55,519 nt of DNA from an uncultured Myxococcales bacterium (GTDB taxonomy: Bacteria > Myxococcota_A > Polyangia > Polyangiales > Houyiibacteriaceae). A program made the translations under genes and the position numbers. The stretch spans positions 1 to 55,519 of the forward strand of contig CALCTH010000562.1 of the NCBI GenBank assembly GCA_937893795.1. Direction: 5' to 3'. The notes beneath the pieces were generated by a model that was not told where the DNA came from, searched no databases, and saw nothing but the letters and a program-made list of their open reading frames with translations. Shown here one piece after another: positions 8,871 to 22,212 of the stretch (its first letter is position 1; the number at the start of each line of letters is the position of its first letter).

Positions 8871-9668
8871 CTAATCGGCCCGGCGGAAGCCGCCCGAGAA
8901 GCGCACCTCCACGGGCGCCTCGTGCAGCACGCTCATGAGCACCGTCGGGAAAGGCAGCGTGCGCAGCGGCGCCACGTAGGTACCTCCGCGAAAGCGCTTC
9001 CCGTGCTTGAGGATGAGCTCCTCGGGCGTGATCTCGACGAAGCGCACGTCTGCCCACGCCACCCGTTGCCGGCGCTTCCGCGTGGTCCAGGCCGCCGCCT
9101 CTGCGGAGATCGTGAGCGCGCCGAAGGTGAGCCCTTCGCCCTCGTCGAGCGCCTTCAGCGCTTCGAGGCGCACCGGCCGGACGACGTGCCGCTCGATGTG
9201 GCGGGCGAGCTCCGCGCCGTCCACGACGTCGTTCGGGATGCGCAGCCGGTCGCCGTCGGTGCCGACGAGGTCGAGTTCCCCGCCTGTGACCACCTTCGCG
9301 GACAGCACGCCGGCCGTGTCGAAGCGGCGAAAGAGGTCACGCACCCCCTCGAAGCGGACGACCACGTCGGGGCGCAGCCAGCGCCGTCCGCGGTACCCCG
9401 TCTCGTGCACGACCACCTCGCGCAGCCGCCCGAAGTGGAAGCCCACCACGACGACCAGCCCGAGGAGGACGGACTGCCCGAGACCGCGCACGCTCGCGCT
9501 GCCGCCGGCGCCGGCCACGAGCAAGCCGATGAGCACGCTCATGCCGAGCAGCACGAGCAAGAGAACCCACGCCTGCGTGCCGCGCACGCGATGCCGTGCG
9601 CGCACTTCCCCGAGCGGGGCCGGCGGCTCGGGCGGCACCGGCGCGGGGTCTCGGTAGGGCGCGCTCAC
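8871..9668 (-). CDS. two-TM membrane protein of unknown function (DUF6585-like)
   Basis: A 265-residue protein with a Pro-rich cytosolic N-terminus, two predicted membrane helices at about residues 33-53 and 63-79, and a cytosolic C-terminal region of about 180 residues rich in beta-strand patterns. The C-terminal part has an 'ELILKHGKRFRG' type PH-like strand near its end. The architecture (two helices, then a PH-like domain with 'R-x-x-D-V-x-x-V-E-I') recalls DUF6585-type proteins, but that assignment is tentative. No catalytic residues are seen. It is separated by 255 bp from the glutamate dehydrogenase gene on the same strand. That gap shows nothing I can annotate. Confidence 0.65.
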   Translation of the reverse strand: MSAPYRDPAPVPPEPPAPLGEVRARHRVRGTQAWVLLLVLLGMSVLIGLLVAGAGGSASVRGLGQSVLLGLVVVVGFHFGRLREVVVHETGYRGRRWLRPDVVVRFEGVRDLFRRFDTAGVLSAKVVTGGELDLVGTDGDRLRIPNDVVDGAELARHIERHVVRPVRLEALKALDEGEGLTFGALTISAEAAAWTTRKRRQRVAWADVRFVEITPEELILKHGKRFRGGTYVAPLRTLPFPTVLMSVLHEAPVEVRFSGGFRRAD

Positions 9669-9923
9669 GTCGGCGCACCATACCGAGACCCGCGGGGCGC
9701 AGCACGGGCGAAGTCGACTCGGGCACGCCAGACCCTTCCCTCGCGGATCGGCACCGCGAGCCGGCGGTCGTCTCGGTGCTGGAAAGCGTGGGAGCGAGGG
9801 GACTCACCCTCGAAATGGGCGCCGGTGCGCGTAAGGTGTCTGCCGTCGAGTGACCGGGAAGCCGACGACACGATCGTGCGCATCACCTGATCGCTGCTCC
9901 GACGCGAGGCATGGGAGTCCAGG

Positions 9924-12767
<2,844 letters not shown>

Positions 12768-12819
12768 CCGGCTCGCTTACCATGGGAGGCTGCCACGCTG
12801 GGTCGCCCCGCGGGGCACC

Positions 12820-14184
12820 TCACCAGGAGAGGCCGCTCGGCGGACCGACGGACCAGGCAGCGTCCCCACGGATCTCTCCGCTGAGGTTGCGCGGCCAGAG
12901 CAGCGAGAGGGGGACGTCCCCGCGCACGGCGATGGCCCGCGCGTTGCCGCTGGCGCCGCGGACGGGGAAGGAGACGCTCCGGTCGTAGCCCGAGGGGAGG
13001 GGCGGCATCGTCGCCGCGGTGTCCCTCGTGAGGAGCGAGATGGACACCACCCGCTCGCCCAGCCGGTACTGAACCTCGTAGAGGTCGACGTCCGGTGCCG
13101 GTGCCGTCCAGGTCACCTCCTCGTCCCAGCGCCGGGCCCGCGTCACCCGCGGCACGTCCAGCAGCCCCAAGCTCTCGGCGGGCGGTCGAGTGGTGAAGGA
13201 GCGGACGGAGTAGACGAGGGGGGCGCCGCTCTCCGACGAGACCGCGAAGGGCGCCAACCACCAGACCAGCGCCTCGTCCTCCAGGCCCGGGAAGACCAGG
13301 AGGCGGACCGTGACCTGCGTCGCTTCGACGACGAGGTCCGTGATGACGCTCGTCATGAGCCCGGTCCCGGCCTCGGCCGTGTAGAGCCACGTCGGGCCGA
13401 GCGAGCCGCTCACGGCGTCGTCGAGCTCTTCGGTGCGGAAGGGGCTCCCGGGGTCGTCGGGGAGCTCGATGACGCGCTCGACGGCCTCCGGCGCCTCCTC
13501 GAAGCGGCCATCGAAGGCGACGGTCGCTTCGAGGCCCTCCTCGCTGGTCACCCACGCGCCGCGCACGAAGTCAACGAGCTCACCCTCGGCGTCAAAGGCG
13601 AAGGCGTGTACGTAGTCCGGCCACTCCGCGACCCGTCGTGCCTCGATGCTCAAGGGGCCGGTCGACTCCACGCCGAGGCAGCGGAGCTGAAGGCGCGCTA
13701 GTCCGAGGCACCAGCGCCCGCCGCTCGGGACGCCCGTCGCCCGGACGAGGACCGGGACGCGTTCGCCCGGTGTCTCGAGCGGCGTGAGCACGAGAGGCGC
13801 CCTGCTCAGCTCGGCGAGGTCGGCCGGGTCGAACCCGTCGAAGGCGAAGATGCGAAAGCCCTCGAGCGCCACGACGCCGTCGAAGGTCTCGGGTCCCGCC
13901 GGCCCCTCGATGCGGAAGGCGCCGAGCGCGTCCGTCGTCGCCTCGAGGCGCCCCCGGCCCAAGGGATCGAGGGCCACGTTCACGCCGTCGAGAGGCCTGC
14001 CCTCCCGGTCCTCGACCGTGCCCTCGAAGACGAAGGGCCGGGGCACGTCCGGCTCCGTACCCGCGTCCACGACGGGGTCCGCGCCGCCGTCGACGGCCGG
14101 CTCGTCACCGCCGCCAAACACGATGGACGCATGACAACCGAGGGAGACCGAGGCCGCCAGCACGTACATCAACCAGGCCTTCAT
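12820..14184 (-). CDS. secreted lipoprotein with a CarboxypepD_reg-like domain
   Basis: A 454-residue protein. The ATG at 14184 has an upstream GGAAAGGG and begins a signal peptide with lipobox S-L-G-C (Cys17); a second in-frame ATG six codons upstream is possible. After a short Asp-rich linker comes 'FEGTVEDREGRPLDGVNV...TTDALGAFRI', the pattern of a carboxypeptidase-regulatory-like Ig fold (about residues 50-115). The remaining 330 residues lack recognised motifs; about 385-420 reads like a fibronectin III-type strand set ('TWTAPAPDVDLYEVQYRLG'). It probably functions at the outer membrane surface. It precedes the glutamate dehydrogenase by 52 bp, with no obvious functional link, and is divergent from the acyltransferase across 128 bp. 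Confidence 0.75.
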   Translation of the reverse strand: MKAWLMYVLAASVSLGCHASIVFGGGDEPAVDGGADPVVDAGTEPDVPRPFVFEGTVEDREGRPLDGVNVALDPLGRGRLEATTDALGAFRIEGPAGPETFDGVVALEGFRIFAFDGFDPADLAELSRAPLVLTPLETPGERVPVLVRATGVPSGGRWCLGLARLQLRCLGVESTGPLSIEARRVAEWPDYVHAFAFDAEGELVDFVRGAWVTSEEGLEATVAFDGRFEEAPEAVERVIELPDDPGSPFRTEELDDAVSGSLGPTWLYTAEAGTGLMTSVITDLVVEATQVTVRLLVFPGLEDEALVWWLAPFAVSSESGAPLVYSVRSFTTRPPAESLGLLDVPRVTRARRWDEEVTWTAPAPDVDLYEVQYRLGERVVSISLLTRDTAATMPPLPSGYDRSVSFPVRGASGNARAIAVRGDVPLSLLWPRNLSGEIRGDAAWSVGPPSGLSW

Positions 14185-14312
14185 CGTCGGCACCCTTTCC
14201 ATCGCGTGTCCGGAAGGTACTCGAACGGCCCGCCCGGTGCTGGCGTCTGGACGGCGAGCGGCTCTGGACCTCGTGGGCGTGTCGCCGTGCCCTACCCCGT
14301 CCCACGTATCTC

Positions 14313-15320
14313 TTGACCAGAAGGGTCGGGATTGGGCACTCACCCTCGGTGCTCGACCTGGGCCTCTATGATCGCGTTCGGCTGAGCCGGAGGCCCCTCG
14401 CGCAGCGGCTCATCGCCGAGTGCTTCCTTCGCTTCGACTACCGGAAGATCTCGCTGCGCGTGGAGGGGCTCGAGAACCTGCCGCCGCGGCCAGTGGTTCT
14501 CGCGATGAACCACACGGACAACTACAACTACTGGCCCCTCCAGTACCGGCTTCACCACGAGGACCGCTACACGGCGACCTGGGTGAAGGGGAAGAACTAC
14601 GAGAACCCGGGGGTGAGCGCCTTCATGCGCTCGACGAACAACATCCCGGTCGCGTCGCGTGGCTACGTCATCACCCGCGACTTCCTCAACGCGATCGGTC
14701 GTCGCCCGGAGCCCGAGGAGTACCGCGCGCTGCGTGATGCGGTGGATCGGCTGGAGCCCGTGGAGCGCGGCGCCGTGCCCGCAGCGCTTCTCGACGAGGG
14801 CCGCGACATGCTCGGACGGCCCTTCGACCCGACGCGCGAGGCCTACCACGACGCCATCGAGGCGCTGATGAACCGCCTCAACGAGCGATTCCTCGACCTC
14901 AACCGCGAGGCGCATCGCGTCGGCTGCGACGTGCTCGTCTTCCCGCAGGGCACGCGCTCGATCCGGCTCTCCAAGGGACATATCGGTGTCGCCCAGATCG
15001 CGTGCTTCCTGGGCGCCGACATCGTGCCCGTCGGATGCAACGGCACGGACGTCATCTATCCGAGCCGGGCCATCCGCGCGAAGCCCGGTGACGCCGTGTA
15101 CCGGATCGGGAAGCCCATCGAGCTCGCGTCCTTCGGCGACCTCCTCCCGCCGGAGGGCTTCACGCCCTTCACCCGGGACGCCGAAGACAAGTACCGCGAC
15201 CGCTTCCAGGCCATGGTCGACCGCGTGATGGACGCCATCGACGGCCTCCTCGACGAGCGCTACCGCTACGGCGACGACAAAGAGAGCGACGGAACGACGG
15301 GCACCGACCGCTTCGTGTGA
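14313..15320 (+). CDS. PlsC-like 1-acyl-glycerol-phosphate acyltransferase family protein
   Basis: A 335-residue protein with the LPLAT/PlsC fold marks: 'LRVEGLENLPPRPVVLAMNHTDNYNY' region with N-H-T-D (His67) as block I, and F-P-Q-G-T-R-S (residues 210-216) as block III, followed by the hydrophobic block IV (A-D-I-V-P-V-G). Two differences matter: the catalytic H-x4-D spacing is not kept (Asn72 sits where Asp is expected; an Asp is at +2), and block III has Gln instead of the usual Glu (FPEGTRS). Between the blocks is an insertion of about 100 residues that is longer than in standard PlsC. The start is uncertain: TTG at 14313 is the longest plausible, GTG at 14349 an alternative. Membrane-associated phospholipid or other O-acyl transfer is inferred. 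Confidence 0.75.
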   Translation: MTRRVGIGHSPSVLDLGLYDRVRLSRRPLAQRLIAECFLRFDYRKISLRVEGLENLPPRPVVLAMNHTDNYNYWPLQYRLHHEDRYTATWVKGKNYENPGVSAFMRSTNNIPVASRGYVITRDFLNAIGRRPEPEEYRALRDAVDRLEPVERGAVPAALLDEGRDMLGRPFDPTREAYHDAIEALMNRLNERFLDLNREAHRVGCDVLVFPQGTRSIRLSKGHIGVAQIACFLGADIVPVGCNGTDVIYPSRAIRAKPGDAVYRIGKPIELASFGDLLPPEGFTPFTRDAEDKYRDRFQAMVDRVMDAIDGLLDERYRYGDDKESDGTTGTDRFV

Positions 15321-15347
15321 GCGTCCAGCGCTCCTTTATCCCTGCCG

Positions 15348-16535
15348 CTAAGGCAATACGCGGAACGAATCGAGGCACGGGCTGAGCTCCCGCCGCTGCT
15401 CGTCGGACTCGAACATGATCTGCACGAAGTAGAGGGTGCGACCCGCCTGCACCGTGCGGATGACGTAGCCGCGCTGCCGCCGTCGTTCCTGGAGCTCCGC
15501 TTCGCGCCCACGGTACGTCCCGATGAACACCGTCACGTCGGAGACGACGTGTGCGTATCGACCGCGGGCGGCGCGGTCGATCACGTGATCGAAGCTCTCC
15601 TCCGGCGACGGCACCGGACCGTCGGCGGGGAAGGTCGCCACGAGCGTCGAGCAGCCGCGGCCATTCGCCCAACTGAGCCACGCGGTCGCCGATCCTGCGC
15701 CGCCGGGCATGGGAAACCGCGAAGGGCGCCGCTCGGGCGGTACGGGCATGTCGGCGAAGGCCCGCCCATCGGGCGAGGCCCAGCGATGCCAATCGGCGGG
15801 CGTGGCCACCGGTGCCGGGGAGAGCGTGTCTTCGCCCGTGCTCGCGTGCTCATGGATGCGCAGTGACCGGACGCAGCGTTGCGCCGCTGCCGTCTCCGAT
15901 GGCCAGGAGGCGAGCGCCTGGACGAGCACCAGCTCGTCCGGTGAAACGAATGCCCGGAGGAGTACGTGCTCGCTTCGTTCGTCGATCAAAAGCAGCGTCG
16001 AGAGCTCGTGCCCCGGCCGCCCGTCGACCTCTACCTGCTGGTGGCGCTGCGTCTCGCCCATCTGATCGAAGGTCCGGCGGAGGTTTGCGTAAGCCTCTTC
16101 GACGATGTCGGGCTGGGGGGCCGAGAGCTTCAGGTGCGTCACCGTGCAGGTGAACCGTCCCGTCGACGCAGACCAGAAGCGGTAGACGCCGCCCACCAGG
16201 TCATCGGGGGCTGGACGCTCGGTAAGCGTCGGCCTCTCCGGCATGTCGATCTCCAGCACGCCGTTGGGTGTTTCCCATCGATGCCAGACGAGCTCGGCCT
16301 CCCAGGGTGCTTCCGGCAGCTGCGGCGGCTCGGTCGCCACTGGGTCGTCTCGACGTTGCATGTCGCTGGGCGCGAGGGCGCCCGGCACCGAGGTCGACCC
16401 CGTCGAAGAAGCGCTGACGCAGCCCACCCAGGCGGCCATGGCGGCCAACTGACGCACCGTCCCGGCGACGCGGCGAGCGCCACCCCCGGCGCCTTCGCAA
16501 GATCGTCTCGCTGCCTTCCTCCACACGAGTCGCAC
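15348..16535 (-). CDS. putative exported protein with a duplicated domain
   Basis: A 395-residue protein starting at GTG 16535, 5 bp after the preceding minus-strand gene, so the two are probably co-transcribed. Residues about 20-40 form a signal-like hydrophobic stretch ending A-W-V-G-C (imperfect lipobox), so export or lipidation is likely. The mature part contains the same domain twice: copy one begins 'WHRWETPNGVLEIDMPERP' and copy two 'WHRWASPDGRAFADMPVPP', each about 130-150 residues and ending in a segment like 'VLVQALASWP' or 'LYFVQIMFES'. This resembles small PsbP/DUF1795-like folds but no family is certain. Function unknown. It converges on the acyltransferase 27 bp away. Confidence 0.6.
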   Translation of the reverse strand: MRLVWRKAARRSCEGAGGGARRVAGTVRQLAAMAAWVGCVSASSTGSTSVPGALAPSDMQRRDDPVATEPPQLPEAPWEAELVWHRWETPNGVLEIDMPERPTLTERPAPDDLVGGVYRFWSASTGRFTCTVTHLKLSAPQPDIVEEAYANLRRTFDQMGETQRHQQVEVDGRPGHELSTLLLIDERSEHVLLRAFVSPDELVLVQALASWPSETAAAQRCVRSLRIHEHASTGEDTLSPAPVATPADWHRWASPDGRAFADMPVPPERRPSRFPMPGGAGSATAWLSWANGRGCSTLVATFPADGPVPSPEESFDHVIDRAARGRYAHVVSDVTVFIGTYRGREAELQERRRQRGYVIRTVQAGRTLYFVQIMFESDEQRRELSPCLDSFRVLP

Positions 16536-16540
16536 TCAAC

Positions 16541-17356
16541 TCACATGGGGAGGCCGAACACGCCGTCCAGCGTGACACTCCAATAGGAGAGCAGCGCCGC
16601 GTAGGCACCTAGGATGACCAACATCCACACGATGGTCATGAGCCCTGATACGGCCTCTAGCTCCCGCAGCGTGAGGAGATAGACGATAAAGTAGAGAGCA
16701 AGTCCCGTGGCAGTCACGACCCGGAATGAGACCCAGAGAAGGGCCGAAAGTATGCCTGCGACGAGGAGGAACGACATCGCCACACCAATGGGTGCTTTCC
16801 CGGTTCGGGGTCGACCGTTGTACTCGACGCCTAGCCAGTAGCCTAGCCGCACGAAGTACCAAGCGAGCCAGCCAACGGATCGGTTCCCGTTGACCACCGT
16901 CACGATCTCGCGGAAGAGCTCGTCAGCGTCGTGCCGCTCGATGGCCACGTCCTCCGGGGGCTCATCGCCCTTGCTCACTTTGAGAACCCCGTAACGGAAG
17001 GCGTAGTCGTGGACGAGCGACGCGACGAGGAGCACGCCCAGCGGGCGCAGCACACCGACGGTAATGAGACTCACCAACCAGGGTGCCGGGACCGATGCAC
17101 CGTCGAACTCGAAGCGCTCCCCACCCGTCTCCTTCGGGACGACGATGGTGCCGGAGTGCTTGGGGAATCGAGCAGAGCGTAGCTCAAGGCTCCAGTCCTC
17201 CGTCAGGTAGAAGAAGCGCCTGACGGTGGCGATGGCGATTTGCCTGAGCCAAGGGGCGTCGGGTTTGGTGGAGATGGATTTGAAGATGATCTTCGGCAGA
17301 CTCGTGACCGTCACGAGGACGTCGTTGACATCGCCAAAGCTCTCTCGCTGGTACAT
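16541..17356 (-). CDS. DUF1353-like domain fused to C-terminal membrane helices
   Basis: A 271-residue protein. Residues about 65-175 carry the DUF1353 pattern: F-D-G-A-S-V-P (84-90), L-V-H-D-Y-A-F (114-120), then R-H-D-A-D-E-L-F (141-148) and a helical W-Y-F-V-R-L-G-Y. DUF1353 proteins are typically small, often phage-encoded and uncharacterised, with His/Asp residues suggesting metal binding or hydrolysis. Here the domain continues into about 80 residues containing two or three membrane helices (about 190-210, 216-232, 239-258), which is not the usual architecture. Base composition is visibly lower in GC than the flanking genes, consistent with horizontal transfer. Translation of the downstream duplicated-domain gene starts 5 bp after this stop. 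Confidence 0.65.
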   Translation of the reverse strand: MYQRESFGDVNDVLVTVTSLPKIIFKSISTKPDAPWLRQIAIATVRRFFYLTEDWSLELRSARFPKHSGTIVVPKETGGERFEFDGASVPAPWLVSLITVGVLRPLGVLLVASLVHDYAFRYGVLKVSKGDEPPEDVAIERHDADELFREIVTVVNGNRSVGWLAWYFVRLGYWLGVEYNGRPRTGKAPIGVAMSFLLVAGILSALLWVSFRVVTATGLALYFIVYLLTLRELEAVSGLMTIVWMLVILGAYAALLSYWSVTLDGVFGLPM

Positions 17357-17602
17357 GCGGCGGCTCCAATGCTCGATGAAGACAATCCCGCCAATGGTCG
17401 CGGGCGACCGTAGGCAATGAGAGTCGCATGCTTCGCTGCGCCCCCCAATGCCGTCGCCGTCCAGGCAAGCAGTCGATCGTGAGACACGGTTCCCTGCGTG
17501 CTCGTGGTTGACGCCCGCCGACGTTCTCGATCGCAGGAGGGTGCGGTCAGCGCGCCGCGGGCGTTAGCCTGAGCCCGCCGCCGCGCGAACGCTGGAGCCC
17601 GA

Positions 17603-18223
17603 ATGACCAACTTGACCTTCTACACGAACCCGATGAGCCGCGGCCGGATTGCACGGTGGATGCTCGAGGAAGTCGGCGCCTCCTACGAGACCGTGGTGCT
17701 CGAGTACGGGCCGCACATGAAGGGCGCCGAGTACGTAGCCGTGAATCCCATGGGGAAGGTGCCGGCCCTACGGCATGGCGACGTGGTCGTGACCGAATGC
17801 GCGGCCATCTGCGCGTACCTGGCGGACGCCTACCCCGACGCGGGCCTCGCCCCCGCGGCGAGCGATCCACAGCGCGGCCCCTATCTGCGCTGGATGTTCT
17901 TCGCGGCGGGGCCCGTCGACGCCGCCGTGACCAACCACTCGCTCGGCTGGGTCCCGGAGGGGCCGAAGGAGGAGGCGCGCGTGGGCTACGGGACGCTCGG
18001 CCGCGTCACGGACACGCTCGAAGAGCTCGTGTCGAAGAGTGGCCCGTGGCTGCTCGGGGAGCGCTTCACCGCGCTCGACGTCTACCTCGGTTCGCAGATC
18101 GCGTGGGGCCAGGCCTTCGGCACCATGGAGAAGCGCGCGTCCTTCGAGGCCTATGTCGCGCGCATCACAAGCCGGCCCGCCGCGGTGAAGGCCAAGCAGA
18201 TCGACGACGCGCTCATGGCCTGA
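17603..18223 (+). CDS. glutathione S-transferase family protein
   Basis: A 206-residue GST-fold protein. The N-terminal thioredoxin-like domain has 'TFYTNPMSRGRIARWMLEE' with a Ser/Arg active-site region, then V-N-P-M-G-K-V-P-A-L (the cis-Pro glutathione-binding element) and 'VVTECAAICAYLAD' (E-x-x-A-I, contact with the glutathione gamma-glutamyl group). The C-terminal helical domain has 'GPWLLGERFTALDVYLGSQI', the N-capping box/hydrophobic staple motif (F-T-x-x-D). Length is normal for bacterial GSTs. It acts in the cytosol, probably in conjugation or reduction of electrophiles; the substrate is unknown. It is monocistronic by position, 50 bp before the sigma factor gene, which has its own GTG start. 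Confidence 0.9.
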   Translation: MTNLTFYTNPMSRGRIARWMLEEVGASYETVVLEYGPHMKGAEYVAVNPMGKVPALRHGDVVVTECAAICAYLADAYPDAGLAPAASDPQRGPYLRWMFFAAGPVDAAVTNHSLGWVPEGPKEEARVGYGTLGRVTDTLEELVSKSGPWLLGERFTALDVYLGSQIAWGQAFGTMEKRASFEAYVARITSRPAAVKAKQIDDALMA

Positions 18224-18273
18224 GCGGTCGTCGCTCGGCCGCGCGCCGCAACGCGACCGTGGTAGCGTGACGC

Positions 18274-18845
18274 GTGGACCCTCGTTCCGAGGTGACGGCC
18301 CTTCTGGAGAGCCTCGAAGCGGCAGGCCCCGAGGCGGCGGCGGACCGAGAGCGGCTCCTCGGGCTCATGTACGACGAGCTTCGGCGCCTGGCCGGGAAGC
18401 TCATGGCCCATGAGCGCCGGGTGGTGACGCTTCAGCCGACGGCGCTCGTGCACGAGGCCTACGTCCGACTGGTCGAGCAACGCACCCCCGGCTGGTCGGG
18501 GCGCGCCCACTTCTTGGCCGTGGCCGCGACGTGCATGCGGCGCGTGCTCGTCGACCATGCCCGCGCCCGGCGCGCGCAGAAGCGAGGCGGACCGCTCCAG
18601 CCCGTGACCCTCGACGAAGACGTCGACGGGTCGGCGAGCCCCGAGCTCGAGACGCTGCTCGTGCACGACGCCCTCGAGCGCTTCGCCGCGCTGGACCCGC
18701 GCGCCGCGCGCGTCGCCGAGATGCGCCTCTTCGGCGGCATGAACGTGCGCGAGGTCGCCACGGCGCTGGACGTCTCCAAACGAACCGTCGACGGCGACTG
18801 GGCCACCGCGCGCCTCTGGCTCAGCCGCGAGCTCAGCCTCGACCC

Positions 18846-18849
<4 letters not shown>
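18274..18849 (+). CDS. ECF-type RNA polymerase sigma factor (TIGR02999 / sigma-70 X6 group)
   Basis: A 191-residue sigma factor starting at GTG. Region 2 contains 'LMYDELRRLAGKLMAHERR' then L-Q-P-T-A-L-V-H-E-A-Y-x-R-L, the hallmark of the ECF subgroup that replaces the usual region 2.2-2.4 sequence. It continues with 'HFLAVAATCMRRVLVDHAR'. Region 4 has a helix-turn-helix ('MNVREVATALDVSKRTVDGDWATARLWL'). In this group sigma factors are commonly encoded next to PknB-type kinases rather than classic anti-sigma factors, and phosphorylation by the kinase is the suspected control. Here the stop TGA at 18847-18849 overlaps the kinase GTG at 18846, so the pair is translationally coupled. The target regulon is unknown. 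Confidence 0.92.
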
Positions 18850-21131
<2,282 letters not shown>

Positions 21132-21334
21132 AGTGTCGAGTGAGGCGGGGAGCGGGCGCGTGCTGGACCCACCCCTACGACTGCAAGGCCTTGACGAGAG
21201 GGTGGACGATCGCTTCGATGGCCGAACCGACGCGCGTGCGGAGTGAGGTGCCGGCAGGCCGCAGGCGATGCCGCCAGCGTCGACGCCGCGGCGACTATGC
21301 TGCAGGCGCCGTCCGACACGCGGCGCTACCCGTC

Positions 21335-21880
21335 ATGAAGCCAGCCCCGCTCACTGCCTTGTGCGTCACGGTGCTCTTCGGCGCCTTCGCGCCATGCGCG
21401 CGCGCCGAGGCCTCCGCGGAGGGCAGTAGGGCCACGCTGCCCGTGCTCACGGCGTCGCTCGCGCTCGAGCTCGAGCGCGAGGACCCGCAACAGTAACGGC
21501 TCGCAGACCCCAACGCGACGACCATTGGGGTGGCACAGATGGGCGGCGTGCTGACCATTGCCGCCAACGGCAACCGCCCGTCCCAGACGACGTCCCGCGG
21601 CCTCACGCGCGCAGGCGCAACGCTCGCGCTGACGAGTCTGACCGCGGCCCTGGCGGTCGCCATCACACAGGTGGTCCGGGTGCGGCGCCGCTATCGTCAG
21701 CTGCGGCGCCTCGGCTTTCCAGTACGCAACCACCGCGACGCGGTGGCCTGGGCGATCCTGATGCCCTTCCTGACGCCATGGCCGACGAGCCTGGGCGCGA
21801 TGCAGCAGCACCGCGACAACCTCGAGGCGGTCGGGCGCGACCGCCGCGCCTATCCAGGCCTTCGTCCCCGCGCGTGGTGA
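21335..21880 (+). pseudogene. small secretory/membrane protein interrupted by an in-frame TAA
   Basis: An ATG at 21335 begins a clean signal peptide (MKPAPLTALCVTVLFGAF, then A-R-A-E-A). The reading frame then runs 'LELEREDPQQ' into a TAA at 21494-21496 and continues in the same frame as R-L-A-D-P-N-A-T-T-I-G-V-A-Q-M-G-G-V-L-T, a membrane helix (about 'GATLALTSLTAALAVAI'), a basic stretch and a Trp-containing C-terminus ending at the TGA at 21878-21880. A single CAA-to-TAA or CAG-to-TAA type change would explain the split, because both halves use the same frame and similar codon composition. Alternatives are two short unrelated ORFs or readthrough. No family was recognised. The 200 bp before it and 330 bp after it hold no convincing gene. 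Confidence 0.4.
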
Positions 21881-22212
21881 GGAGCACCAAGGAACTCGGC
21901 AATCGGCCCTTGCGACCCGCTGCGGGCCTAGATGCCGGCGTCGGGCGCCAAACACGAGTCGAGCCCAACGTTCCAGATCGGGCACCCCCACTCATCGACG
22001 GCCGGCTCGAACGCCGTGGGTGCGGCGTCGTTGACGCAGGGTCGGCAGGCGTCGATGTCGGCGGCCCAGCCCCGAGCTCCGTGCACCCGCAACTCGGGAT
22101 ACCGCGCGCGCAGAGATCAGACCCACCAGGCGCTGCGGACGGTTCAGGTGGATCGAGTCACGCGGGGCGACTCGGAGATTGCGAGGTGGAGTGCTTCGTC
22201 TAGCTTGTAGCC
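21881..22212. other. gene-free stretch
   Basis: About 330 bp between the interrupted secretory gene and the MYXO-CTERM gene. Reading frames on both strands lack start context, family motifs or consistent codon bias. I see no RNA gene or strong hairpin. The last 60 bp presumably carry the promoter of the gene at 22213, but no consensus elements are clear. Confidence 0.35.

Noticed and set aside
9669-9923. A possible 73-codon minus-strand frame ending at 9665
   Set aside because: It has no motif or ribosome-binding site and ends inside the start of the next gene; composition looks non-coding.
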